Below, one piece after another: positions 1-10,740 of a stretch of DNA of 64,000 nt. Position 1 is the first letter of the stretch. Each line of letters starts with the position of its first letter. Below the pieces are notes generated by a model, which was not told the origin of the DNA, searched no databases, and saw nothing but the letters and a program-made list of their open reading frames with translations. This DNA is from Gnetum montanum. Lineage: Eukaryota; Streptophyta; Gnetopsida; Gnetales; Gnetaceae. The stretch is from the NCBI GenBank assembly GCA_015680685.1, contig MNCI01002924.1, positions 124,001 to 188,000 of the forward strand, given 5' to 3'. A program made the translations under genes and the position numbers.

Positions 1-190
1 CCTATCCACCATTCGCTATGATGTTAAATTGGCACTTGCGGTCTGCTGGGACCTTAAACTAGCACAACCACTGTCTGCTATGATGTTATACTAACACTAC
101 CATCTACTAGGATCTTAAACTAGCACACCACGGTGTACTGAGACCTTAAACTAGCACATCAAATGGTCTACCAGGACCTTAAACTAGGTT
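1..190. repeat. Tandem array, 3' array of Tat family
   Basis: Degenerate units of about 35-45 bases repeat the phrase ctrctaggaycttaaactag with a variable spacer. The same phrase occurs at 35245-35560 and, reverse-complemented, at 6545-6960. In each case the array lies between integrase and the 3' tail of the Tat-type element, so this is the visible end of a third copy that begins outside the window. Confidence 0.75.
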
Positions 191-1568
191 CACGGCACGT
201 CCCCAGCATGCATCACAACTCTACACAACAAGCGAGTGTGCACACCGCCAACACGGGGTGGGACATTGCAGTTCCCGAATGCAATTCCTGAATGTAGTTC
301 ACGATGTTAAGAAAACACCCTCAGGAACATATGCAATGCCACTGCTCCTAGAATCTTGCTGATCCTCTGGAGATGTCTTATGATATCTTGTTGACTCTTC
401 GGAGCTATCGCCATCACAGCTTATCGCCGTGGTAGTAGCTTCCCTGGTTAGTGCCTTCTGCTAGAGTTCTAGTAGTATTATGGCCCAGCCATAATATTGT
501 TATCCTCCAGCCCCCTTCATCAGTTGAGCCCAAAAGATGTTTAGCTATTGGATGGCCCATCTCACGGCTGGATTGCATGATGTTTGCCTTTGGCAGGAAT
601 TCCTGAGCACTCGCACCACCATAATTCCTAGCTGCCTCGATGCTGACCTCTCCACATGGATGTTGCCAGAACTATTGTTGGCCTTTCTAATTTGGATGTT
701 GAATGGCTCAGCAACAACGTCCATTGTTCCAGTAGCGTTTAAAGCAAGCGAGATCCTTGCCTTCGTTTTGCATCATGGTTGTTTCTTCTCATTTGCTTTC
801 TTTCGTGTTTCCAGGATGTGTATTGGAGAGGTGCATTTCGCCATGGAAGCAGGACACTACGTCGTTCCAAGGTGGTCATCTTGATTAGCTTAGCTACTTC
901 GGAGTGCATATCCTACCCTCCCGTTTAAGCTCCTTTACATCGTTCCTTACACCCGCAACTCTCACTATCACCTCTTTTACGAATTTTTCTCATGCTTGTA
1001 AAGCCCTCCCATATGCCCAACTGTAAAGTCCATAATGTGCGTAACATAACTCGCCAAATGGGAAGCATCTGTAGGTAGGTTAAAGCCGCATGTGGATGTA
1101 ACACAACTCATCATGGGAAAGAAACACCTATCCTGTGACAAGGTTGTTTGCAAATGTAAATGGTAGAACAACAAAAGAAAAGCGTAAAAGAGCAAAAAAT
1201 CACGCAAAAAAAAGAAAGCATGCCTAAAATGAATGGCACAACAGCTATTTCATAGTAATCCTCTATAAGCATTCCGACGAGAGGTCAAAGGTCAGTAAAA
1301 GAAAAGATGACCACACAAAAAACTCCCTCACAAGCATTATGACAAGGGATCCTGCTAAGTTTCGTCTTTACCATTTTCTTGAACCTCCTTCCCCCTTCTT
1401 AACCTTTCCATTTTCCCTGCATAACCAATGCAGCACTCTTAAGAATAGTTGAGCAACGTCTTGGCAATTACTAAAAAGCGATGTTAGCATCTTGTCTTTC
1501 GCGGTGTTTCGTATTCTTTGTTGACGTCTCTTGGGTCCATCCTCCAGACGTTGACAAAGAGGGGCTAA
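191..1568 (+). mobile_element. 3' tail and polypurine tract of Tat element copy 1
   Basis: This non-coding stretch lines up with 5029-6540 (reverse complement) and with 35570-36678, the segments between the 3' array and the 3' LTR in the other two copies. A purine-rich tract, gacaaagaggggctaa, at 1553-1568 directly precedes the LTR and is the likely plus-strand primer. A pyrimidine-rich run ending in CAG at 814 matches splice-acceptor-like sites at the same place in the other copies. An open frame at 537-884 has no recognisable domain and is not supported by the other copies, so it is not called as a gene. Confidence 0.65.
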
Positions 1569-3397
1569 TGAAACACCCTAAAATTTTGAGACTTCACTAG
1601 GGTCTTGGAATTCAGGCAAAGGATTTCCACAAGTGCAACGTCATGGTAGCTTGGCAAGGAATGAATGCTCCAAGTTTGGACTATCCAGTTCGGAAAATTT
1701 TCTACTTCTAGTGTTGATAGGCCTAATGGACTCTCCAACCTGCCCACCTGGACCATTCACTCAACTGACAGCCTGCTTAGAAACCATCTGTGGGGTTATT
1801 GGTGGTGCTTAGGCTGCACAAAATAGTTCAGAAAATGTTCTAGTGAAGAAGCTTGCTACACTACGCTACGCTATGTAGTGTAGCAGGCCTCGGAAGATAG
1901 TTGCTCAGGCAACCAAACTGTTGTAAAATAAGATGCTACACTATGCAGTGTAGCATAACGTAGCAAAGGGAAAACAGAAAGGGCCAGCTTACCTAGTAAA
2001 TCCAATTGCACTTAGCAAGCACTCTGGCCTTCAAAACCAGTTGCCTTATTCAACTTTGAGTCCTTAGCAAAGCTTCTCATCAGAAAGTGGTGGATTAAAC
2101 AAAAGGCAGGATGCATTGGCTGCTATGCTACATAGCGTAGTGACGATGCAAGGATAGCAAAAGGTGTCTCAAATGCGAGATCAGCAAGTTCGAATTCTCC
2201 CCTTTGCAAAAGCAAAAGTCACGGTTGTTAGCATAATCAGAGCTCTAAGCAAGTGTTTGCAATGTCAACACGGTTCGCAAACGAAGTTAGCCGCTATGTT
2301 ATGCTACGCTACATAGTGTAGCGTAGTGTAGCAGAGATGCAAATTCAACAAAGTGCTTCAAAAGTTGACCTAATGTGCGTCGAAGCTTCCAGCAGATGCA
2401 GTTGACTTTAATGTAAATTTATTTTTCAAACTGGTGGCTATGCTGTGCTATGCTACACATAGCGCAACACAACATAGCAAGCGGCTACACCACGTCAACA
2501 TGCTACGCTACATAGTGTAGCACAATGTAGCAGGCGACTACGCTACTTCAGTGTGCCTCATTCCTTGTTTGCATTTTTGGCATATTTGATTCTAGCATCT
2601 CCAGTTTCGACAGCATAATTGAAGCATGAAAGTTCAAAATCAGCTCTGCATGTTCATGCAGTATCGACACGTCATCATTTTGTGGATCTAGGACACGTGT
2701 CATCTAAACCTCATTTGTCATGTGCTCCTGGTCCTATAAATACCTAGATGAGCAATGCTCAAAGGGTTGGCAAAAAATTTTAGTAGCAAATAAGGCATCT
2801 GTTGACAAACATTTAATTGGCGATTTAGGGTAATTTTGAGCATTGTTGACATTGGTTGGAAAAATTGGCAATCTGTTAGCGAATTTTAGCAGTTGACACT
2901 TTTAGCCTTGGCACTTGGCATTAGCTTTCTTGCTTGTTGGCACTTTGTACTGTTGGCTCTTAAGCTTGTACTTGAAAACATAGTTGAGGCATTTTTGAGC
3001 ATTCTGGTTATCCTTGGATCCTCTATACATCTTCAGCTATGTATGACTTGATATACACTTTCAAGCAAAGAAGAAAATCGAATCCGCGACTTTGCGGTGC
3101 TGTATTTTCTTATCCCAGTTATTTTGCTATTTCTTCATTATTATCATTGTTCAACATCATTTTCTTTATCATTGCATTTATCAATCATCGGCTAGATTTC
3201 ATGTATTTTGTGCTTAAAACAATGTTTACAAAAGGTTAAGTGACACCGACTAAGTCCCTGTTTGATCGACCAGACCATTTAGGGTGCCCCACTTTCATTA
3301 TATCTAGCATAGTCCTCGCATGGACCCAGGGTTAAAACTGTTCGCTTGACGACCTCTCGCTGTTTTCCAGCCACCGTCATTTTTGGTCGGTATAGCA
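1569..3397 (+). mobile_element. Tat-family LTR, copy 1 (3' LTR, plus orientation)
   Basis: It begins tgaaacaccc, like the other LTRs of the family (TGAAACACCACC). It ends tttttggtcggtatagca, a diverged form of the family end (atttctgatcgttaca). A TATA box, tataaata, lies at 2735-2742 on the plus strand and fixes the orientation. The polypurine tract lies just upstream, so this is a 3' LTR. The first half has several near-perfect inverted repeats of the gctacgctacatagtgtagc type (1855-1884, 2502-2521 and others). At about 1.83 kb it is longer and more diverged than the other copies (1.5-1.7 kb). Confidence 0.7.
2735..2742 (+). promoter_or_regulatory. TATA box of Tat LTR copy 1
   Basis: The string tataaata sits in the context gtcctataaatacc. 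The same context, ccctataaatac, is found at 37474 in the LTR at 36679-38186 and on the minus strand near 4045, 21676 and 41328. Conservation across five LTRs supports its being the retrotransposon core promoter. Confidence 0.6.
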
Positions 3398-5028
3398 AAG
3401 TTCATGGTCACATAGTCTTAACCCTGCTTCTGCATGAGGGCTTGTTGGGAATGGAGGTAGGGTGCCCAAGATGGTCTTGTCAATCAAACTAGGACTTACA
3501 AGTGTTACGACAGAATGAGTGTTAAGGCATTAATACAGTGTTTTGTGTCCACGGATGTGAGTGTAGCAAGTGTTTTGCATACAAAAATGAGGGTGTGAAT
3601 GTGTGAATATGTACTTAAATAGTGAAAAATGTAGATAAAATGCTAAAATACAAGAGAAAATGCTAAAAACATGTAAGATGTAGACAAGAGAGAAAGCAGT
3701 ACCACCCCAAATGGGGGGAGCGCAGTCAATTACAAGGAAAGTTTAAGAGGTACATGGTGTACAACAAGCGTAACATGTGAGCGTAGTCATAGTCTCAGGG
3801 TGTCTGGCCATGAGGAACTGATGTCTACCATAGAGTCTAAGCCTGCTAGGTTGGCTGCCATAGTGTTTTGCAAGTTGAGGTGGTGTACGGTGCACTAAGC
3901 GGTGTACAACGGTGTCAAGTGGTGTGCAACGATGTTGTGTTGTCCCAAAGTTCTTCAAAATGCCAAGTATGCTTACGTGTGAGATTACCAAGAATGTTAA
4001 TGCTGAAATTTTTCAACCCCTAAAATGTGAAGCACTATGGTATTTATAGGATTAGGGTGGTTGTGAATCATGGATTGGGCACCACGTGGCAGAGAGGTAG
4101 TTGGGACTACGCTAGCCCCTGACTACCCTCCCTCTAAAGCAAAATGGTATTCTGTTGGTGTGCTCCAGTGGACCCTATGAAACTACCAAACTATGACTAT
4201 GCTACCAAAATGCCCATGCAAGAACTGAACAGACCACAATGTACTTGAGAATAATGCAAAATAGTGCAGTTTTGAGACTATTCCCTAGGACTACATTGCC
4301 CACTCTCTCAAGTGGTATCAAGTGTAGGTACAATTTGGGGGTAAGTGGGGGATGGAAAAGAAAGAAAACTTGTTGATCTTGCTTGTTGAAGGAATGTTGG
4401 AGCTAAGATGCAAGTCGATGCTAAGTTTTAGAGGCTTTTGGAGGTAGTTTCGAAAGACTATGCTGACTACGCTCTAGAGCGTAGCCCCAAGAGTTAGGCA
4501 AATCTTGCTAGAAAATGATGCTTAGTGCAGGTTACGCTAACTACACTCTAAAGCGTAGTCTCGAAGGTGTGAGCATAGCCTTGACACTTAGAGAAATCTT
4601 GCAAAGATGACATGCCCATATAGACTACACTAATTATGCTCTAGAGAATAGTAGGAAGCATAAGCTTAGGAGTTAGAAAATATATCAAACTATTTTGTCC
4701 ATCCCAACCATGGTCAGTAGCCTCTGGCTTGGCACTTAGGAAAATTTACAAAATTGGTCGTTCTAAGGCTGATTATGCTAACTATGCTCTGAAGTGTAGT
4801 CTCGACAAGGTATGCGTAGCTAGGACACTTAGAAAAATTTGCAGCTACTATTGACACTTAGAAAATCTTGCAAATCTACACTGTCCATGTCAACTATGTT
4901 GACTATGCTCTGAAACGTAGTCCTAGTAGTGGAAGTGTAGCCTCAACACTTAGAAAAAATATGCCAAGTTTCAACACTTAGCCAAATTTGTAGTTGAGAC
5001 CAGGGAGCCCAAATTTGGTGGTGTTTCA
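3398..5028 (-). mobile_element. 3' LTR of the 19-kb Tat element
   Basis: On the minus strand it starts TGAAACACCACC at 5028, and a TATA box lies at about 4041-4048. About 45 bases of the normal LTR end are missing on the left, where it abuts the end of the copy-1 LTR head to head. It contains a series of inverted repeats whose best member is ctacgctctagagcgtag at 4467-4484, with weaker relatives at 4541, 4633, 4781 and 4901. Confidence 0.8.
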
Positions 5029-6540
5029 TTGGCCCCTCTTTGTTAACGTCTGGAGGCGTGGCTCGAGAGACATTGACAAAGAACAAAAAACACCATAGCA
5101 AGCCCGACACCAACATCGCTCGTCAGTACTCGATCAAATGTTGCTTCACCATGCTCAAGAGTGCCAAGGGTAATGATATGCTAGGGATAAAGGGTGTAGG
5201 GAGTGTGTTAAGAGGAAACAAGAGAATGAGATGCAAATAATGCATGTGGTTGTAAGATGTAGAGTTAGCATAGCTGATGGGGATCATGGCACAAAGGTAG
5301 CTTGTCACTGAAATAGTGACCTCTCGTCAAAGTACTTGTGAAAGAGTTAGCATCCATGGCACCAGAATGATTTACCATTAAAATTATGACCTCTCATTAG
5401 AGTTCTTGTGAGAAGGTTGATGCAGATTCAGGGTTGGACTAGTTGTGAAAGTGTAGCTTTGCTAGTTTGCTTGGGAACTTGTTTTGCCCCAATTTTTTTG
5501 ACTGCCAGGCAAACCTACTTTGGGTTTTGCACATTGTGATATGCTAGTTGCAGGATGTCTTTCATCAAGTGGGCTATGTGCCACCTAATGGGCTTTGCTT
5601 TAGTGCAACTGTGTCGCATATGTAGGACAAGTGTTTCCTCCCTAGGACAAGTTATGTTACATTTGCTTAGGCTTTGACCAGCCCATAGAGGCTTCCCATA
5701 AGATGAGTTGCACTACATTTGCTATGGGTTTTGTGCTTGACACAAAGAGGGTGACATGTGCATCAGAGGGGTTGCAAGCTCAACGGTGTAGAGGGAAGTA
5801 GGGAAATGCAAGGTAAAACGAGTAAATATGAGTAGGCTAAAGCGAGGTAATAGGGATGTGCACTCTTGAGCGGTTTAGCTAGCCCAATCATGCACATTGG
5901 AGCAATGTGGCATCTTGCCATCGCAATGAGATGCATCTTTGCACGATCACCTCTAAGGCTTTGTCCTGCAAACACAATGCATAGAAAATAAGAAAAACAA
6001 CCACACAACATGAGATGAGAGTAAACTGCTAGCTGGGAGGATGTTGCAAGTGCCATGAGTGCTAGATCAGTTGTACGAGTTTGCAGCACTAGTGTAGGAA
6101 AACTAGTGTAGGTGCTAAAGGGAGAGAGTTGCAAAAGCTCCACTGGCGACATCAGAGGTAAGTACTCAAGCAATGGCAAGAGCCTGACAGAGTAGGCGAG
6201 ATGACTAGGGCCCCAATGCTGCCAGTGCTCCAAAGGGTTATGTTGACCATGAGAGCTCCAAGTAATAATGAAATACCTAAGGCTAATAATGATGTTGGTG
6301 TGACCTGGGATTGATATTGTTGGTGACTATGGTAGGAGCTCAGGAAGGTTAGTAAAATGGCCAAAGGCATTTTTGGAGGATCAACAAAATGCCAAGGGTG
6401 GTAACATTGCAAATGTTCTACAGGACTCTCTTGACAACATGAACTCCATTTTGGAACTACAATGCCCTGCCCCACCCTGCCCATCAAGGTGTGGATAGAT
6501 GATGGAAGATTGGAAGTATTCATGCTCGCTTGTTCGTAGC
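5029..6540 (-). other. 3' tail of the Tat element with polypurine tract
   Basis: Bases 5029-5044 read on the minus strand as a purine tract (aacaaagaggggccaa) directly before the 3' LTR. The rest aligns with 191-1568 and 35570-36678 and has no gypsy domain. Two overlapping open frames on the minus strand (5763-6233 and 6152-6523) have no recognised motif. A tgtgtttgcag acceptor-like site ends at 5966 (minus strand) and is present in all three copies, so a small spliced transcript is possible but unproven. Confidence 0.55.
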
Positions 6541-6544
6541 ACTA

Positions 6545-6960
6545 TGTGTGTTGAACTATTAACCTAGTTTAAGGTCTTGGTAGATTGTATGCTATGCTAG
6601 TTTAGGGTCCTAGCGAACCGTGAACCCCAGTTTAAGATCTTGGCAAACCATAATGTGCTAGTTTATAGTCCTAGTAGACTACTGGGTGCTAGTTTAATGT
6701 TGTGGTGAATAGTGGATGTTATGCTAGTTTACTGGCATGATGCAAGGATGAGTTATGTTAGTTTAAGCATCATGGTAGATGAATGCTGTGGGTGCCAGTC
6801 TTAGCATCATGACCTAAGGATGGTCTGTGCTAATTTATAGTCATAGCAAACCATTTGTGTTAGTTTATAGTCATAGTGGATTGTTTATGCCAGTTTATAG
6901 TCATAGCAGACTATTTGTGCTAGTTTATAATTGTAGCGGACTCTTGCTTAGCCCGCTTTG
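6545..6960. repeat. Tandem array between integrase and 3' tail
   Basis: About ten degenerate units of 35-45 bases, with the phrase gctagtttatagtcatagcgga and variants. The array is in reverse complement to the arrays at 1-190 and 35245-35560, in keeping with the element's minus orientation. Internal satellite-like arrays are a known trait of Tat/Ogre elements. Confidence 0.75.
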
Positions 6961-6984
6961 TCATTAATGCAGCATTGCATACTA

Positions 6985-8140
6985 GGCATAGAATGGATTC
7001 AGATATGAGTGGTTTAATAGATTGGTAAATTTGTTGCCATCATGGTCAGCGAGCTTGAATGCTCCATTGTCATAAGCCTTGATGACTAAGAAAGGCTCTT
7101 CCTAGTTGGCTAAGAATTTATCTGTAGGATTGTGAACAGCCTTGAGGACTAGGTCCCCCTCCTTGATTGGGCGTTGATGCTAATTATGATGGTGCTTTTG
7201 CCATTGCATTTGTTAGTACCACTTGATTTGACCAAGTGTTTGCATGCACTTCTCCTCTATCGAGTTAAGATCTATGGCCCTCAACTCATTGTTTTGAGTC
7301 TTGTCAATGAAGCTTGAGAGGATTATACATAGTGACGAGACCTACAATTCAAGAGGCAAGATGGCTTCAGACCTGTAAACCAAACTGTATGACATCTTAC
7401 CTATTGTAGTTCATCATGTCATGCAGTAGGCCTAGAGTGCATAGATTAGCTACTCATGCCATTATCATTTGTTGCTATGAAGCATCTTCTTTAAAAGATT
7501 TATGATGACCTTATTTGTGGCCTTCTTTTGGCCATTCACTTGTGGGTAGGAAGGTGATGAAAATGAATGTTTGATTTCAAGGCACTTGCAAAAGGCATTA
7601 GTCTTAGCACTACTAAACTATAGCTTGTTGTCTATGACAATGGTCATGGGTAAACCAAAATAGAACACTATGTTATCAAGTATGAATTTGCAGATCTACT
7701 ACGATGGGGTCCTCCTAAGGGGAATAGCTTCAATCCACTTTGTAAAATACTCAGTGGTGGTTATAATGAAACTATGCTCTACGGAGGATGTAGGCATTAT
7801 TGGTTCTATGATGTCCAACCCTCAATGTTGAAATGGCCATGTGATTTATGTTGTATGTAGTTCAGTGGGTGGCACGTGCATTAAGTTACCATACCATTAA
7901 CATGTGTCATACGTCTTGACCTTGGAGATGTAATCACTCTCCATGTAAGGCCAATAGTAGCCTAAGCATCTAATCTTTGCCACCATTGCCTTGGGTGCTA
8001 TGTGGCCTCTGTAGAATCCCTCGTGAACTTGTTCAACGATCATCTGTGCTTCATTGTCGTTAACACATATTAGTAGTATGGCATCGTAGGATCAGTGGCA
8101 CAAAGTGCTATCACCTATAATGACGTATTTCCATGATTGA
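6985..8140 (-). pseudogene. Integrase domain of the Tat element, decayed
   Basis: Read on the minus strand, it opens with an HHCC-like zinc-binding stretch around 7890-8060 (GHIAPKAMVAKIRCLGYYWP). The catalytic core follows around 7180-7830. The first acidic residue is seen in LDIIEPI and the second in VIDNKL. The usual glutamate position reads KATNKV instead of EATNKV, so the DDE triad is broken. A C-terminal segment ends near 7000 (KEGDLVLKAV and GAFKLADHDGNKF). Stops and small frameshifts interrupt it. The same domain in the plus copy is at 34080-35190. Confidence 0.8.
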
Positions 8141-8394
8141 TTTCACACTACATCCTTTTGGGTAGTGGTTAGATGTTGCAAAGGTTTACCTTGTAGAAGG
8201 TATGACTTGATATCGTCATACCACTCTAGTGCATGGATCATGCTTATTATGGTTATGGATGTAATGTCAGTTGTTTGTGTGATAGGTAGAGTGTAATCCA
8301 CCATAGAGGTGGGCAATGTGTGAAACATTTTAGGTGTAATGCTTAAGGATAATGTAGCTAATATGTTGGTAATGGCATTTTCGTTGTGGGGGAT

Positions 8395-8720
8395 ATGCTG
8401 AACATCAATAGTTGCAAATTGTTTAAGTAAGTGCTTTACTAGATCAAGTGTTGAGCTTTACAAGTGTAAACCTTTGTGACTTGGTTGATGACTAGTTGCG
8501 AGTCTCCTCAGATTGCTAGGTTTTGTATTCTTAAGTTGTGAGCTATTAAGATACCCTGGAGGAGACCTTTGTACTCCGCCACATTGTTAGTGCATGGAAA
8601 TGCGAAGCGATATGCGAAGGGTCAGATCTCCCTAGAGGGGAATGTGATTACAGTAGTAGAACTACTCCCTTAGGAGGTTGAAGCACCATCGAAGTGTAAG
8701 AGTACCTCGAAGTTGTTAAG
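8395..8720 (-). pseudogene. Plant-type RNase H (second RNase H) of the Tat element
   Basis: On the minus strand LLHFDGASTS holds the first catalytic aspartate. It is followed by CTNNVAEYKGLLQG with the conserved glutamate, and by GDSQLVINQV with the next aspartate. This is the hallmark order of the second RNase H that Tat-lineage elements carry between the gypsy RNase H and integrase. Stops follow STS and precede GDS. It lies directly upstream of integrase and aligns with 33500-33870 of the plus copy. Confidence 0.8.
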
Positions 8721-8769
8721 CACTTGGCTATTGTTAGTGGCATGCTCATATGGAAATTTTAGATCTTTT

Positions 8770-9200
8770 GTGGAATTCTTAGTCATTGATTGGGGAAGCT
8801 GTAAGTTGTGTGACTATTACTTGACCTTTTGTTGATGCTTGTGCAACATAATGTAGGTTAAATTTCATAGTTATTACTTTCCAACATGTAATGCAACTAC
8901 TTTCATAGATATTTGTTGTAATAGCTTGGAGTACATTGCTCTTGTAGATGATATTTACTTGGCTGTGGAAAAGATAATGGTTCCACTTCTTAAGTGCAAA
9001 GACTAAGGTGAGGCAAGTCTTTTTCACATCATCGTACTTTGCTTCATAGGCTACTAATGCATGGCTTAGGTAGTATACTAGGACCTTGGTATCATTGTCT
9101 CACTTTTGGCAAAGCAAAGAAGTAATGGACACGTCACAGGTAGCAAAGTAAATGTAGACTGGTTTATCTCCTTATGGAGGATAGACCATTGTAAGTTGAG
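8770..9200 (-). pseudogene. Gypsy RNase H domain of the Tat element
   Basis: The minus-strand reading gives a YFATCDVSITSLLCQK motif with the first aspartate. VYYLSHALVAYEAKYDDV, LTLVFALKKWNHYLFHSQV and a C-terminal ITCWKVITMKF segment follow. This is the usual tail of gypsy RT-RNase H. It contains stop codons and has a close counterpart at 33000-33440. Confidence 0.75.
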
Positions 9201-9214
9201 CCATCTTGTTTAAG

Positions 9215-10380
9215 GCTGTCAAATGCCACTTGGCATTGAGCTATCCACTCAAAGTGGACTCCCTTTTTGAGCAAGTGCTACATTGGCTGCAACTTGTTGG
9301 TCAACTATGCGATAAATCGACATATAAATTGTAATTTGCCTTGTAACCCTCATAGCTCCTTAAGGTTAGCTAGTGGTGCTAAGTTGATAATGGCCTTAAC
9401 CTTATTAAGGTCTACATGTATGCTTGCTTTGGATACTATGAAACCTAGCATGCAGCCCGTCTTGACACCAAAGACACATTTCTTAGGATTTAGCCTAAGT
9501 TCATGCTTCAAGCATCATCTGAGCACAAGGTTTAAGTCATTTGCGTGGTTGTGTGATTTCTTGGATTTAACTACTATATCATCAATGTAATCATTGAGAA
9601 GACCTAATAGGTAATTGCTAAAGATGTATGTCATAGCGTGTTGATAAGTTGCTCCTATGTTCTTGAGTTCAAAGTGCATCATGATGTCATAAAAAGTACC
9701 CCAAGGGATCATGAAGGTAGTACTAAGCTAGTGCTCTGGGTTGATCCAAATCTAGTTGTACCCCAAGAACCTATCCATAAAGGATAATAGGGCATGACTA
9801 GCCATGTTATCGACCAATTGATTAATACTAGGTAATGGGAAGTTGTCTTTAATGGTGGCCCTATTTAGGTCCAAGAAGTCTATGCAAATGTGTATACTTT
9901 CATTTTTCTTGGGTACAATGATGATGATGGTGACCTAGTCTATGTAGTCAATGACCTAGATGAAACTAGCTTTAGAGAGCTTGGTGATTTCATCACAGAC
10001 TACCAACGCGACCTCAAGCCTACCCTTGTTGACCTTTTGCTTAACTAGTTTCATGCTCGGATCAAGAATTATGTTGTGTTATACTATGCAAGGATCTAGG
10101 CTTGGTATGTCTTCATAAGACCATGTGAATGCCTTAATATTTTTGTTAAGTAATTTTGTGATGTTTTGGACATGTTGAGGCTCTAACAAAGAACTATGTT
10201 TCAATGTTTTTGCCTCACCACTAAATGTTGCTATAGGGACCTCAATGAGGAGATCCTCGATGATGTCACTTGCCTCTAGATCTAGAACCTTAACTAGATG
10301 GTTTGGCCAGTGTAGCAGTGCCTCTATAGATGTTATGTATGCATCGTAGGCTATGGGCTCAACATCCAAGCATTAAGAAT
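9215..10380 (-). pseudogene. Reverse transcriptase domain of the Tat element
   Basis: The N-terminal region (10079-10369) has AFTWSYEDIPSLDP, typical of the segment before gypsy RT. It is followed by IVPKKNESIHICIDFLDLNR, PLPSINQLVDNMA and FMDRFLGYN. The active site is YIDD in LLNDYIDDIVVKSKKSHNHA (about 9570-9630). The thumb region reads HELRLNPKKCVFGVKTG and ends with NLKELRGLQGKL. The DD pair is intact but several stop codons (for example after GYN) make it inactive. The DIVVKS context is typical of Tat rather than Athila. Confidence 0.85.
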
Positions 10381-10579
10381 CAATGCATTATGTAAAAATA
10401 CCATGTGGCTTGGTGAGGACCAGTAGTGAATGAAGATGCTTGTACGTGGACATGTTGTAAATCTTGCAATAATCCTGCAAAGACAACCATAAAAATGTCA
10501 AGCCACACCTATCTTAAGGACAACAATATGCGTAGTTAAAGAAAACAATGTAATAACAATTTTACCTAAATATGCAGAT

Positions 10580-10740
10580 GCAATTTTAAAGGCAAGGGAT
10601 GCGTGGGCCAGTTTTAGGCCTTGGCAGGCCATGGGGTTGCCAGTTTAAGGTCTTAGTAGACCATTAGGTGCTAGTTTAACATTGTAGCAAATAGTGAAAC
10701 ACCAGTTTAATGTTGTAGCAGATGGTAATATGCAATAAAT
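10580..10740. repeat. Short tandem array upstream of RT
   Basis: Three to four degenerate units around the phrases agttttaggccttggcaggc and agtttaaggtcttagtagac, related to both other arrays of the element. A matching short array lies at 31555-31640 of the plus copy, so the position is conserved. Confidence 0.6.

Noticed and set aside
537-884. 115-codon open frame on the plus strand
   Set aside because: It lies in the 3' tail of a Tat element; the aligned tails at 5029-6540 and 35570-36678 do not keep the frame and no motif is visible.
3039-3239. 66-codon frame with a hydrophobic stretch
   Set aside because: It is inside an LTR, downstream of its TATA box, and not preserved in the other LTRs of the family.
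6545-6960. CRISPR-like array
   Set aside because: Repeat units are degenerate and vary in length, lie in a plant retrotransposon, and no cas genes are present.
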